Origin: Dehalococcoidia bacterium UBA7891
Lineage (GTDB): Bacteria; Chloroflexota; Dehalococcoidia; Lucifugimonadales; UBA826
Direction of reading: 5' to 3'
DNA length: 64,000 nt
Assembly: GCA_002500485.1 (NCBI GenBank)
Contig: DLRJ01000062.1
Location: 1 to 64,000 of the forward strand
Shown here: piece by piece, positions 35,658 through 44,701 of the stretch
How positions within the stretch are numbered: the stretch's first letter is position 1
Layout: the number at the start of each line of letters is the position of its first letter
The notes under the pieces: generated by a model
What the model saw: the letters and a program-made list of their open reading frames with translations, nothing else
The model's database searches: none
What the model was told of the DNA's origin: nothing
Translations under genes and position numbers: made by a program

Positions 35658-36257
35658 ATGTTTGATAATCCTAACAATGATTTGAATGTTTTTGCTTACT
35701 GGGTTAGCCAGGGTAAATTGGCGGCTGGGGAATATCCCGGTAATCAGTGGTCATTCAGACCGTCCACCACTATAGCAACTATTGTGAATTCTGTTTCCGG
35801 TATGTTTAAAGCCAAGTTTAGGGATAAGAACACCCCATCATACAAAATTGGGAATCTTATGGAATGTGGTATAGGTTGCTTCATTGATTTGACAGAGCCT
35901 GGTGAAAGACCAGACTACCGTAGATACCTACATTCAGAACGGCGTCGCCGATCACTCAAATCAGAATATTTTCGATTTGCTATAACTGACCGAGGAATAC
36001 CTGATATCACTTATATGAAAGACCTATTGGATCTAATCGATTCTCAAATAGAATCTAATATACCTGTCTATATACACTGTTTTAGGGGTTTAGGTAGGAC
36101 TGGCACAGTCGTTGGATGTTATCTGGTTAGACACGGTTTCACTGGTGAGGAAGCTTTAGATGAAATAATGAATTTGAGGTCAGGAGTCGCAGGTTCTTTT
36201 CGGGCATCACCAGAAACTCAAATACAACGAGATTTCGTAATGGATTGGCAAGAGTAG
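35658..36257 (+). CDS. Dual-specificity/tyrosine phosphatase-like protein
   Basis: The 199-residue protein has the phosphatase loop HCFRGLGRTGT with nucleophile C141 and R147, and an upstream acid Asp at about D111 (ITDRGIPD). The pattern fits the cysteine-based tyrosine/dual-specificity superfamily. Substrates could be phosphoproteins, phosphoinositides or other phosphoesters. No Shine-Dalgarno sequence is clear before the ATG. The gene is divergent from orn and its stop abuts the stop of the convergent YbaK-type gene. Confidence 0.8.
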   Translation: MFDNPNNDLNVFAYWVSQGKLAAGEYPGNQWSFRPSTTIATIVNSVSGMFKAKFRDKNTPSYKIGNLMECGIGCFIDLTEPGERPDYRRYLHSERRRRSLKSEYFRFAITDRGIPDITYMKDLLDLIDSQIESNIPVYIHCFRGLGRTGTVVGCYLVRHGFTGEEALDEIMNLRSGVAGSFRASPETQIQRDFVMDWQE

Positions 36258-36752
36258 TTAAGATTTAGACAACCCTGGAACAACTTTGGAGTTGGGTAAT
36301 TTGAGTAGTTCTTGCGGGCTTACCTGTATTTTACCTGATCTACTTCCTCCGCCTATTATGACGTAATCACTTGCCATCACATCACTGTCTATGAAAAGTG
36401 ATAGTGTGTCAGGTAGACCAATAGGAGTCACACCGCCTATCATCATACCAGTTAGGTCGGTTGTCTCTTCAGTATTGGCAAAAGAGAGTCTGGAGACTCC
36501 CATCAATTCTTTAACTTTTTTATTTACATCAAGTTTGGCGGTGGCTAAAACGAGACAAGCGCAATATTTTTTCTCACCTCTCTTAGAGGCTACCAAAATG
36601 GTATTTCCTGATTTTTCCATAGGGTAGTCGTACTTTCTACAGAAATTCTCAGTGTCCGCAAAATCCGGATCTACAACAATCCAGCTGTAGGTTATGCCTA
36701 ATATTTCCAAGGTCTGTTTAATTTCCGATTCAATGTTTCCTGCACTTGTCAT
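36258..36752 (-). CDS. YbaK/ProX-type aminoacyl-tRNA deacylase
   Basis: The 164-residue protein shows the YbaK/EbsC fold: ENFCRKYDYPMEKSGNTILVAS, the conserved Lys in LVLATAKLDVNKKV, and GMMIGGVTPIGLP before a final SDYVIIGGGSRSGKIQVS block. Members hydrolyse mischarged aminoacyl-tRNAs (for example Cys or Ala on tRNA-Pro). It follows the NHL gene of the second module after 31 bases, so it may ride in the same operon, perhaps by chance. The exact tRNA substrate is not predictable. Confidence 0.85.
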   Translation of the reverse strand: MTSAGNIESEIKQTLEILGITYSWIVVDPDFADTENFCRKYDYPMEKSGNTILVASKRGEKKYCACLVLATAKLDVNKKVKELMGVSRLSFANTEETTDLTGMMIGGVTPIGLPDTLSLFIDSDVMASDYVIIGGGSRSGKIQVSPQELLKLPNSKVVPGLSKS

Positions 36753-36783
36753 TTAGGTATGTCCTAGTTATAAGAGTGAAGTA

Positions 36784-37812
36784 TTAAGTTACTTCTAAAG
36801 TAGGGTTTCGCAAAGGTCCTGCGTACTGAGTTTGGTCTAGTTCTATGAAGTCTTTTTGATAAACTTGGATTCTGTAAGATTCAAAATCAGGTATATACAA
36901 TCTGAAGTCATCGTCAATTCTCACTGATCGGGGTCTTCTCAAAAATTTTTCAGACTCGAGCTTTCCCATTTCCCTTAACCGGTTTGGAACAGCGTTGGTC
37001 AACATATAATTCCGGGCTACCTTCGATAAAGTGGCGTCACCATAAAAACTCCATATGTACTGACCCTTTGAATTGTACATAAGAACTCTGTTATTACCCC
37101 AGTCTGCCACATAAAAATCCCCGTGGTTGTCTACAGTAATGCCGGTTGGTCTATTGAATTGTCCATTACCACTTCCAAATTCACCCACAACGTTTTTGAG
37201 ATCACCATCTGGCGAAAAAATTTGTACTCTGTGATTACCCCAATCAGAAATATATATATCTCCACTCTCATCACAATCCACACCCCATGGAAGATTAAAT
37301 TGACCAGGTTCCGAGCCATAGGAACCAAAGGAATTTATATATTCACCATCTTTTGTGTATCTCTGTATCCGACTATTTTTCGAATCACATATTATGAAAT
37401 GTTCGTTAATGTCCAATGCAAAACCTGATGGGCCATCGAATTCTCCTTCACCTTGACCATGCCTGCCGAATTTGCTTATGAACCCACCGTCTGGATCAAA
37501 TTTGCTTATCCTGTGATTGGCTTCATCACTGATGAATATGTTTCCTGAATCGTCCGTAATTATGTTGACAGGCCATCTCAGTTGCCCATCTTCACATCCG
37601 AAATTACCAAATCCTTTTAGCTCATCTGTGAGTTCTTCCATATCGTCTCGAGACCAGATTCGGATGGTGGCGACACCTTCTGATCTAAGCAACACATATA
37701 AAATATTTTCCTCGCCAAATGCGATATCTGTAGGAAAATTGGTTACTCGTCTCATTCCTAAAGTTGTGGAATACGGATAACCTGCTCTCAATAGGCCATG
37801 TGGTCGAGTCAT
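36784..37812 (-). CDS. NHL-repeat beta-propeller protein (second module)
   Basis: The 342-residue protein contains about five to six NHL repeats with very regular blades (GQGEGEFDGPSGF, then D.NE....D..NSRIQRY; GSGNGQFNRPTGI, then D..GDFYVADWGNNRV). The final blade is interrupted by a charged helical stretch (about 245-305) and ends RRPRSVRIDDDFRLYIPDF. The first-module NHL protein is interrupted at the same place. No signal peptide is present. AGGAG precedes the ATG by 8 bases. It is the third gene of the second module, after DUF1800 and DUF1501. Confidence 0.82.
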   Translation of the reverse strand: MTRPHGLLRAGYPYSTTLGMRRVTNFPTDIAFGEENILYVLLRSEGVATIRIWSRDDMEELTDELKGFGNFGCEDGQLRWPVNIITDDSGNIFISDEANHRISKFDPDGGFISKFGRHGQGEGEFDGPSGFALDINEHFIICDSKNSRIQRYTKDGEYINSFGSYGSEPGQFNLPWGVDCDESGDIYISDWGNHRVQIFSPDGDLKNVVGEFGSGNGQFNRPTGITVDNHGDFYVADWGNNRVLMYNSKGQYIWSFYGDATLSKVARNYMLTNAVPNRLREMGKLESEKFLRRPRSVRIDDDFRLYIPDFESYRIQVYQKDFIELDQTQYAGPLRNPTLEVT

Positions 37813-37830
37813 CGTAGGTCTCCTAATGTG

Positions 37831-38967
37831 TTAGATATAGAAAGGTTTTATCTGCTCGAATTCGCCTTTTACAATTGGCTTCGCATCGAGCCCTAACCAC
37901 TGCTCTAATACGGTGCCATATATTCCACGGAAATCTATAGTGTGCTTTAAATCCTCTCCATGCTCCCAGTCGTTAGGATTTAAGGAGGGATATTCGGAAT
38001 AAAGTCCTCCTTTCACATTATTACCAATTAGAAAAGCTCCCCCACCTGATCCATGATCTGTACCACTACCGTTGTCTCGCATTCGTCTACCAAATTCTGT
38101 GAAGACCAGAATGGCAACATCGTCGGCCGCATCATGTTCTTTAAGATCATCCATAAAGTCAGAAATGGCTCCACTCAGATCACTCAATAACTTGGGATGT
38201 GTAGGCATTTCATTGGCATGGGTATCGTATCCACCATGGTTGGTATAAAAGACCCTGGTTCCTAAATTAGCAAAATGTACCCGAGCCACGTCTCTCAAAC
38301 TTTTAGCTATAGAGTTGTCGGCATATTCCACAGAGGATTTGTACTGAGTGGCCACATTTGCCAGTAAGTCGGCCCCTTTTAAGACATCTAATCCGGTTTT
38401 CCCGATATATTCGGCTACCTGCCCACTTCCGATAGCTTGCCCGTAAATATCTTTGAAGGCTTGCAAGGATCTTTCCTTTAAGCGCTCTTGTTCTATTTTG
38501 TTCATCACCCCATAGCCTTCCAAATCTCCTACTGAAGTTATAGGTACTCCTGCAACAGACATAGCCCTGGGTAGCCCTTGGCCTATATTAACTCCGGTGA
38601 GGACATTTTCACTTTTAGGGTCTAGGTCCCTGATGGCCAACCCCAACCATCCTTCACTACCAACTCTGTCAGGTTCGCACGTATGCCATATATCCATTCC
38701 ACGAAAATGAGATCTGTTTGAGTTTGGATATCCAATTCCTTGAACTATAGCCACCTTTCCTTCATCAAATAGTCTTTTCAAAGGCCTGGCATTATTGTTG
38801 ATAGCTAATTCTTCGTTAATGGGTAGTACATCAGTTTGAGTTATTACAATTTTCTTTCGAGCATCGTAATAATGTTCGTTGTTATAAGGGACTATGGTAT
38901 TTATAAAATCGTTACCGCCAGTCAATTGGATTACGACAAGCGTTTTTTCTTTAGCTTCAGTGACCAT
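37831..38967 (-). CDS. DUF1501 family protein (second module)
   Basis: The 378-residue protein mirrors the first-module DUF1501: VVIQLTGGNDFINT at the start, QGIGYPNSNRSHFRGMDIWHT, YDTHANEM, VFTEFGRRMRDNGSGTDHGSGGGAF and a final GVLEQWLG-like region. No Tat or Sec signal precedes the domain. GGAGAGGG precedes the ATG. It is flanked by DUF1800 (22 bases upstream) and NHL (18 bases downstream). Compared with the first module the order is DUF1800-DUF1501-NHL. The function is unknown. Confidence 0.85.
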   Translation of the reverse strand: MVTEAKEKTLVVIQLTGGNDFINTIVPYNNEHYYDARKKIVITQTDVLPINEELAINNNARPLKRLFDEGKVAIVQGIGYPNSNRSHFRGMDIWHTCEPDRVGSEGWLGLAIRDLDPKSENVLTGVNIGQGLPRAMSVAGVPITSVGDLEGYGVMNKIEQERLKERSLQAFKDIYGQAIGSGQVAEYIGKTGLDVLKGADLLANVATQYKSSVEYADNSIAKSLRDVARVHFANLGTRVFYTNHGGYDTHANEMPTHPKLLSDLSGAISDFMDDLKEHDAADDVAILVFTEFGRRMRDNGSGTDHGSGGGAFLIGNNVKGGLYSEYPSLNPNDWEHGEDLKHTIDFRGIYGTVLEQWLGLDAKPIVKGEFEQIKPFYI

Positions 38968-38989
38968 ATTAGTTCCCTCTCCTTATGCT

Positions 38990-40381
38990 CTATGCAAATT
39001 GGTAATCTACGGTAGATGCTGTCATCTGGATGAGATTATGAACTCCAGCAGAATCCTCTAATCCTTTCAGCTCTCGAGCATAATCTGTTAGGGATTGGTA
39101 GGTTTCATGCCGTACATTTACCGCCCCGAGCAAATCTAGGCACCTGTCTACTAATTCAGACGGATTGTCGTCTAAATTTCCAGCTCGGCTCACCATCTCG
39201 GAGACTCCGGGTTTCGTAGGATCTGCAAACTGTTTTTCTACAAATCCTATCCTCTCACTCAACGTGCCCGAGTCGATCCATTCGGATCCAGTATGCCAGC
39301 CTTCCACAGTGGGCGGATTCATAAGTCTTTGGCCCATGATAGCAAGCGGCCCCTCAATTGCAGATCCGTTAAGGGTGGTAACTGCAAACTCGTGAATTCC
39401 CGGGGTCGGAGTGTTGAATTCACCTGTTTGTTTAATAACCCCAACTATAAGTTCTGTGGGACTTTTCACTTTGGACAAGGTCAAAGAATTTTTAAAAAAG
39501 TCAGAATTAAACAAGGTCTTTAATATGTGTCTCATATCCCCTTTGGATTCCATGTATGCTTTGGATAGTTCTTCGATGGCCTGAGGGTTTTTAGGGTCTA
39601 TTGTTTCCCATGAAGGTACCTGAACTTCATCTTCCACAAAAAAATTGTATAGATGCCGTGACAGGAATTTAGCTGCGGCATTTTGTTCGACAATGATATC
39701 TATTATGTCCTCGCCATCAAAATTACCAACATGGCCCAGGAATACTTTTTCATCATAGTCATGATCTTCAGGAAGGAATTCGAAATCAGCATGATGATGT
39801 CCATATGGGTAAAGCGATAATGGTTGCCTGAAAGTCCATCCTGTAAATGCTCTAGAAGCATTTTTTATGTCATTTTCGGTGTAATTACCAACGCCCATGG
39901 AGAACAACTCTAAAAGTTCTCTTCCATAATTTTCATTTATTTCATCTTTGTGGTTTTCATGATTGTCGAGCCAAAAAAGCATAGCTGGATCTTGAGACAG
40001 TTGGAGTAGGATATGTTTAAAATTTGTCAATCCAGTACTACGAAACATTTCTATTTCTCTGTATAAAGATGGACCATGCTCACTCTTACCCCATGCGACA
40101 GGGAATATGTGATGTAAAAACAGGGACATTTTTTCTTCCAACGGTCTCTTAGTGTTGGCCATTCTGTAAAGCCATTTCCCGACATGAACAGCTACAGGTT
40201 CACCTGTATAGTATCGCTCAACATAAGACATATCGATTGGTTCAAACCTTTCTGGGGTCACCAAATCATCTATGATTTCTTCATAAGATTTGTCAGATGT
40301 CAGGCTATCTAAATCTTGGGGGGTGGCCCCGAAACCTGCTCTCCTCATCAAGTGTGCTACAAGTTGTCTGTCTGATTTCAT
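38990..40381 (-). CDS. DUF1800 family protein (second module)
   Basis: The protein has 463 residues from the ATG at 40381. It contains LMRRAGFGATPQD, LFLHHIFPVAWGK, DPAMLFWLDNHEN, INENYGRELLELFSMGVGNY and PPTVEGWHTG, as in the first-module paralogue. The start at 40381 follows AGGGA with 7 bases between; a longer frame from 40408 overlaps a TATAAT promoter element (40412-40407), which argues against it. It is the first gene of the second module. There is no signal peptide. The biochemical role of the family is unknown. Confidence 0.83.
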   Translation of the reverse strand: MKSDRQLVAHLMRRAGFGATPQDLDSLTSDKSYEEIIDDLVTPERFEPIDMSYVERYYTGEPVAVHVGKWLYRMANTKRPLEEKMSLFLHHIFPVAWGKSEHGPSLYREIEMFRSTGLTNFKHILLQLSQDPAMLFWLDNHENHKDEINENYGRELLELFSMGVGNYTENDIKNASRAFTGWTFRQPLSLYPYGHHHADFEFLPEDHDYDEKVFLGHVGNFDGEDIIDIIVEQNAAAKFLSRHLYNFFVEDEVQVPSWETIDPKNPQAIEELSKAYMESKGDMRHILKTLFNSDFFKNSLTLSKVKSPTELIVGVIKQTGEFNTPTPGIHEFAVTTLNGSAIEGPLAIMGQRLMNPPTVEGWHTGSEWIDSGTLSERIGFVEKQFADPTKPGVSEMVSRAGNLDDNPSELVDRCLDLLGAVNVRHETYQSLTDYARELKGLEDSAGVHNLIQMTASTVDYQFA

Positions 40382-40406
40382 AGCATTTCCCTTATAAATT
40401 TTCACC

Positions 40407-40435
40407 ATTATAACGAAAGTGAAGATACTTTCTAA
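40407..40435 (-). promoter_or_regulatory. Candidate promoter of the second module
   Basis: On the minus strand TATAAT (40412-40407) is a perfect -10, with a weak TTAGAA (40435-40430) 17 bases upstream. Transcription would begin near 40400, just before the ATG at 40381. The divergent aminotransferase gene starts at 40526, so this short gap holds both control regions. Confidence 0.45.
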
Positions 40436-40525
40436 TTCTAGAATGTGAGGCGTACGTTTCCGGTCTGTTTGATTATCAACCCGCGCGGTACAATTATTTA
40501 GTTATTTGTAGAAATGAGGTAATCC

Positions 40526-41746
40526 ATGATAGATACTAACTTTGATGTTATAAAGATTCTTTCGGCGGGAGCTAAAGCTTTAGGCGCCGGCGCCATAGAA
40601 GAAAGTAGGTGGGAAATCCCAACTGATCATCCTGATCCTATTGATCTTGCAGTTGGAATGCCTGTACCTGAAGGGATACCTATAGCATCTTTGGCGAAGC
40701 ATTTCTCTAAAGTTTTATCTTCGGGTAACTATATAGAGATGGAGTATGAGTATGGTAGAGGGAAGATCGATTTAAGAGAACTGTTAAATGATCCAAGTAA
40801 CGGATTCACCTCTCTGGCTCAAACTCCAGACAATTTCATACTTTTCAACGGTGGATCTGGGTGCATGGAAAGTTTTTGCGCAACTTTTTTAAATCCCGGA
40901 GATATCGTTTTGGTTGAAGGCCCAAGTTTCTCTGGCACAGTTGAGACTATCCTTAAGTATCAAGGTAAAATCATAGAAGTGGCAATGAACCCGGAAGGGA
41001 TGTCCTATCAGGCTATTGAGGAAATAGTAGCGAGGTGCAAGCGAAGTGGGGAGATAATAAAGGGAATATACACCATAGACGATTTTCACAACCCTACGGG
41101 TGTAACGATGTCTGAAAATAATCGTCGTATGATCAGCCGATTAGCCTTAGAAAATGGAATTATGATTTTAGAGGACTCTACATATAGTGGGTTGTTTTTT
41201 GAAAATGCACCTCCCCTTGATATGTATTCTATGAACAGTGGGGAAGGGGTATTACGTATGGGCACTTTCAGCAAAACTATTGCTACCGGGCTTAGATTAG
41301 GTTGGCTACAAGGTTCAACTGAGGCTATCGATGCCATTGGAAAAACCAGGTCTGATATGGGAAATGCTCCTTTCATACAGACGGCAGTAAGTAGGTTTAT
41401 AGACTCATCTGAATATTCAAACCACGTGCAAAGGATGAGAGGGCTGTACAAGTCCCAGTGCAAAGCACTTGTTACCTCTCTGACCCAGCATTGCTCAAAG
41501 TATTTGGAATTTATTGAGCCTAAAGGGGGTTTTTTCCTCTGGCCAAAGTGTATAGGGGTTGATTCAGCGGCATTAACAAAAGCTGCCGCTGAAGAAGGGG
41601 TAATATTCCCTGATGGGTCTTTGTTTTACCAAGATTCGGCTCTCCACGATAATCACATAAGGCTTGCTTTTAGTGGTAACTCTCCAGAAAAGCTGGGCGA
41701 AGTAGGGTTACGTTTGAGGAAAGCTTTTGAAAAATTATTGGATTAA
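40526..41746 (+). CDS. PLP-dependent aminotransferase, class I/II (2-aminoadipate aminotransferase-like)
   Basis: The 406-residue protein has the fold type I pattern: FNGGSGCMESFCATF, the FHNPTG motif (near 188-193), ILEDSTYSGL, and the PLP Lys K250 in GTFSKTIATGLRLGW. It resembles the MocR/LysN-like aminotransferases without the N-terminal DNA-binding part. The likely reaction is amino-group transfer to or from 2-oxoglutarate; the amino acid is not determined. GAGGT lies 5 bases before the ATG. The SDR gene follows after 119 bases. Confidence 0.85.
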   Translation: MIDTNFDVIKILSAGAKALGAGAIEESRWEIPTDHPDPIDLAVGMPVPEGIPIASLAKHFSKVLSSGNYIEMEYEYGRGKIDLRELLNDPSNGFTSLAQTPDNFILFNGGSGCMESFCATFLNPGDIVLVEGPSFSGTVETILKYQGKIIEVAMNPEGMSYQAIEEIVARCKRSGEIIKGIYTIDDFHNPTGVTMSENNRRMISRLALENGIMILEDSTYSGLFFENAPPLDMYSMNSGEGVLRMGTFSKTIATGLRLGWLQGSTEAIDAIGKTRSDMGNAPFIQTAVSRFIDSSEYSNHVQRMRGLYKSQCKALVTSLTQHCSKYLEFIEPKGGFFLWPKCIGVDSAALTKAAAEEGVIFPDGSLFYQDSALHDNHIRLAFSGNSPEKLGEVGLRLRKAFEKLLD

Positions 41747-41865
41747 TATATTTCTTTGCTTATAAATACATATACCTGATGACCGATGATTTATTGTCTA
41801 GGTGACCTTCCCATTAATATCCGTTAAAATCCGTTCCCTAATCACTTAATAAGGAGTTCTATATC

Positions 41866-42624
41866 ATGGCATCTAATGGAAAGGTGGCGCTAGTTACAGG
41901 CGCAGGTACAGGCATCGGTAAAAGTTCAGTGTTGCAGCTGTTGGGGGATGGCTACTCCGTTGTGTTGGCTGGCCGCCGAATAGAACCTTTAGAAGAAACT
42001 ATTTCTGAAGCTGGCGTGGACGATTCAAGGGCTATCGCTATTCCTACTGATGTTGGTAACCCAGACTCCGTCGCTGCTCTTTTTGAAAAGGCTGAAGCTA
42101 CCTTCGGCAGATTGGATGTTCTTTTCAATAATGCTGGTATTGGATCTCCAAGAATGAATATGGAAGATCTTCCAGTAGAAGACTGGCAACGGGTTGTCGA
42201 TACTAATCTCACTGGTAGTTTTGTTTGTGCACAGCACGCCATAAGAATAATGAAAAATCAAACCCCCCAGGGTGGAAGAATCATAAATAATGGTTCGATT
42301 TCTGCTTATACCCCTAGGCCTGATGCCGTTGCTTACACTACGACCAAGCATGCTATTACAGGCCTTACAAAGCAGATATCTTTAGACGGTAGGAAATACA
42401 ACATTGCGTGTAGTCAAGTTGATGTTGGCAATGCGGCTACCCCTATGACAGCTAGGATGCAAGGCGGGGTATTGCAAGCAAACGGTGAAACGATCGCTGA
42501 ACCGACTTTTAATGTGGATCATGTGGGTGAAACTGTATTGTACATCTCAAACTTGCCTCTAGATGCAAATATTCAGTTCGTTACGATAATGGCGACCCAG
42601 ATGCCTTACGTCGGAAGAGGTTAG
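41866..42624 (+). CDS. Short-chain dehydrogenase/reductase (SDR)
   Basis: This is a classical SDR of 252 residues. TGAGTGIG (11-18) binds the nicotinamide cofactor, NNAG is at 88-91, and the catalytic set is S144, Y157 and K161 (YTTTK). It would oxidise a hydroxyl or reduce a keto group; a cofactor preference for NADP is suggested by the basic AGRR after the second strand. AAGGAG precedes the ATG. The C-terminal region ends with a VTIMATQMPYVGRG tail. Its substrate is not known. Confidence 0.88.
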   Translation: MASNGKVALVTGAGTGIGKSSVLQLLGDGYSVVLAGRRIEPLEETISEAGVDDSRAIAIPTDVGNPDSVAALFEKAEATFGRLDVLFNNAGIGSPRMNMEDLPVEDWQRVVDTNLTGSFVCAQHAIRIMKNQTPQGGRIINNGSISAYTPRPDAVAYTTTKHAITGLTKQISLDGRKYNIACSQVDVGNAATPMTARMQGGVLQANGETIAEPTFNVDHVGETVLYISNLPLDANIQFVTIMATQMPYVGRG

Positions 42625-42655
42625 AAAACTAACGTATCAACAGTCTTTTTGTGTT

Positions 42656-44701
42656 TTAGGCTTGAATTATTTCTAAATCTTTCACAGGGATGTGACAGTT
42701 TATTACATGGTTTTCATTAGCAGATGCTTTCTGTACTGGTGGCGCTTCTGTGTCACAGACAGATCCTAATTTGCGAGGGCATCGACTAGCAAAGAAACAG
42801 CCAGGGAACTCCTCACGCATAGTTGGGACGGCACCTTCTAATCTGAGTGGATTAGGTTTCGCAGAAGGATCTGGAATGGGAGCTGCCGATAAAAGGGCTT
42901 CAGTATAGGGGTGAGATGGACTGCTTAGGACAGCCTCTGAAGGTCCGTATTCTGCTATGTGACCCGCATAGACCACCATTATGTCATCGGAGACGTATCT
43001 CACGACCCCAAGGTCATGAGTTATGAAGAGATATGAATTGCCTAATTCCTGCTGCCGATCTTCAAGTAGGCTTAAGACTTGAGCTTGTACTGAAACGTCC
43101 AATGCTGACACAGCTTCATCAGCTACTACTATTTCAGGGTTCGTAGCAAAAGCCCCAGCTATAGCAACTCTTTGTTGTTCTCCTCCACTAAGTTCGGATG
43201 GGAGTCTTTCCAAATAACTTGGGTCTAACCCTACTTCTTCCATTAAAGCTGCAGCTCTTTCTTCACTTCCCTGTTTAGTCAACTTTGAAAAACGCATAAG
43301 TGATCGGATTAGAGTCTTTTTTATTTTGAGTTTAGGGTTTAGGGAGGCAGTCGGGTTTTGGAAAACCATTTGTATTGCTGATTTGTCTTCGTTCGAGCGG
43401 TTTTCCACCGTTTTATCTAATTCATTGCCATGCAACTGGAGCAATCCATCTTGGGCCTTTATCAGGCCCACTACGGCCCTGGCGAGGGTAGATTTTCCAG
43501 AACCGCTTTCCCCTACGATCCCCAAGGTTTTACCTTGCGGTATTTCAAAATCTATCTTGTTGAGGGCTCTGACTGGTAAATCTATGTCAGGTCCAAAAGC
43601 CATATATTTCTTTCGTCGCTTTCCATATTGGTGTGTTATTTCATTTCCAGTTAACACAATTGGGCTGGCTACATCTTTGCGGCTTATTCTTTCTTCTACT
43701 CCTCCCCATGTATCAGGTTCGACTTTGTCGCTATGAAAACATCTCACTTGAGAGTCTTGACCGATAAATTCCAGAGCCGGAACAGATGTCGTGCATTCTG
43801 AATCTGCAATTGGGCAACGTTCCGCAAACAAACAAGAACTAACGTTGGCTTCCTGCGATGAATAAACAAATCCGGGGATTCTTTTTAATCTTGAGGAAAC
43901 TTCTCCAGTTCCTGGAGGTTTAGGAACACACGAAAGAAGACCAGAGGTATATGGGTGCCTAGGAGAGGCAAATAAATCATTTACATTGGATTGCTCAACC
44001 GTTTGGCCGGCATACATAACTGCGACTCGGTCTGCTACTCTGGCGATTACTCCAAGGTTGTGGGTAACATAAAGTATCCCTGCGTTTACACGCTCTTTTA
44101 GGCTTGCCACGAGGTCTAGTATGGTTGCTTCAGTAGTCACGTCTAGCCCGGTTGTGGGCTCGTCCATTATTAACAGGTCAGGGTCACAGGCTAGAGCCAT
44201 GGCGATCATCACTCGTTGTTGCATCCCTCCACTTAATTCGTGTGGATATCTGTCTCCCATTTGGTCTGCATCCGCTAACCCCACACTTTCAAATAACTCC
44301 ACCACTTTTTCGTCTATAGCTGTCTGGTCTAGGTTTAAATGTTCCGAGATTACTTCCTGGACCTGAATTCCGACTTTCATAGAAGGATTTAACGATGTAG
44401 TAGGGTCCTGATATACCATGGCGATTCGGTTGCCTCTCAACTCCCTCAAATCTTCTTTGGATAGGGATGATATGTCCTTTCCCTCAAATGATATTGAGCC
44501 ACCTGTCTCCGCCGTCGTTGGTAAATATCCCATTACGGCAAATGCCGTAGTTGATTTACCGCATCCTGACTCTCCTACAATTCCTAATACCTCGCCTCTT
44601 GAAATCTCAAAAGAAGCCTCTCTTACGGCAGTAACCGTACCTCTAGGGGTGAAGAATGTCACTGATAAATTTTCTACTTTAAGCAATGGTTCTTTATTCA
44701 T
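42656..44701 (-). CDS. Peptide/nickel-type ABC transporter ATPase, DppD-DppF fusion
   Basis: The 681-residue protein holds two complete nucleotide-binding domains. The first has GESGCGKST, LSGGMQQRVMIA and LLIMDEPTTGLD; the second has GESGSGKST, LSGGEQQRVAIA and IVVADEAVSALD. Each is followed by the oligopeptide-type C-terminal Cys-rich region (CLFAERCPIADSEC and CFFASRCPRKLGSVC). Fused ATPases like this are common among marine bacteria and serve DppB/DppC-type permeases. It imports peptides, nickel or other small solutes with the binding protein encoded at 46695-48410. Its ATG overlaps the permease stop by 1 base. Confidence 0.9.
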   Translation of the reverse strand: MNKEPLLKVENLSVTFFTPRGTVTAVREASFEISRGEVLGIVGESGCGKSTTAFAVMGYLPTTAETGGSISFEGKDISSLSKEDLRELRGNRIAMVYQDPTTSLNPSMKVGIQVQEVISEHLNLDQTAIDEKVVELFESVGLADADQMGDRYPHELSGGMQQRVMIAMALACDPDLLIMDEPTTGLDVTTEATILDLVASLKERVNAGILYVTHNLGVIARVADRVAVMYAGQTVEQSNVNDLFASPRHPYTSGLLSCVPKPPGTGEVSSRLKRIPGFVYSSQEANVSSCLFAERCPIADSECTTSVPALEFIGQDSQVRCFHSDKVEPDTWGGVEERISRKDVASPIVLTGNEITHQYGKRRKKYMAFGPDIDLPVRALNKIDFEIPQGKTLGIVGESGSGKSTLARAVVGLIKAQDGLLQLHGNELDKTVENRSNEDKSAIQMVFQNPTASLNPKLKIKKTLIRSLMRFSKLTKQGSEERAAALMEEVGLDPSYLERLPSELSGGEQQRVAIAGAFATNPEIVVADEAVSALDVSVQAQVLSLLEDRQQELGNSYLFITHDLGVVRYVSDDIMVVYAGHIAEYGPSEAVLSSPSHPYTEALLSAAPIPDPSAKPNPLRLEGAVPTMREEFPGCFFASRCPRKLGSVCDTEAPPVQKASANENHVINCHIPVKDLEIIQA

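Noticed and set aside
40469..40494. Possible promoter TTGATT-14-TACAAT before the aminotransferase gene
   Set aside because: The spacer of 14 bases is too short for a convincing call.
43326..43736. A 136-codon plus-strand frame opposite the fused ATPase gene
   Set aside because: The minus strand has full Walker and signature motifs; the plus frame matches nothing.
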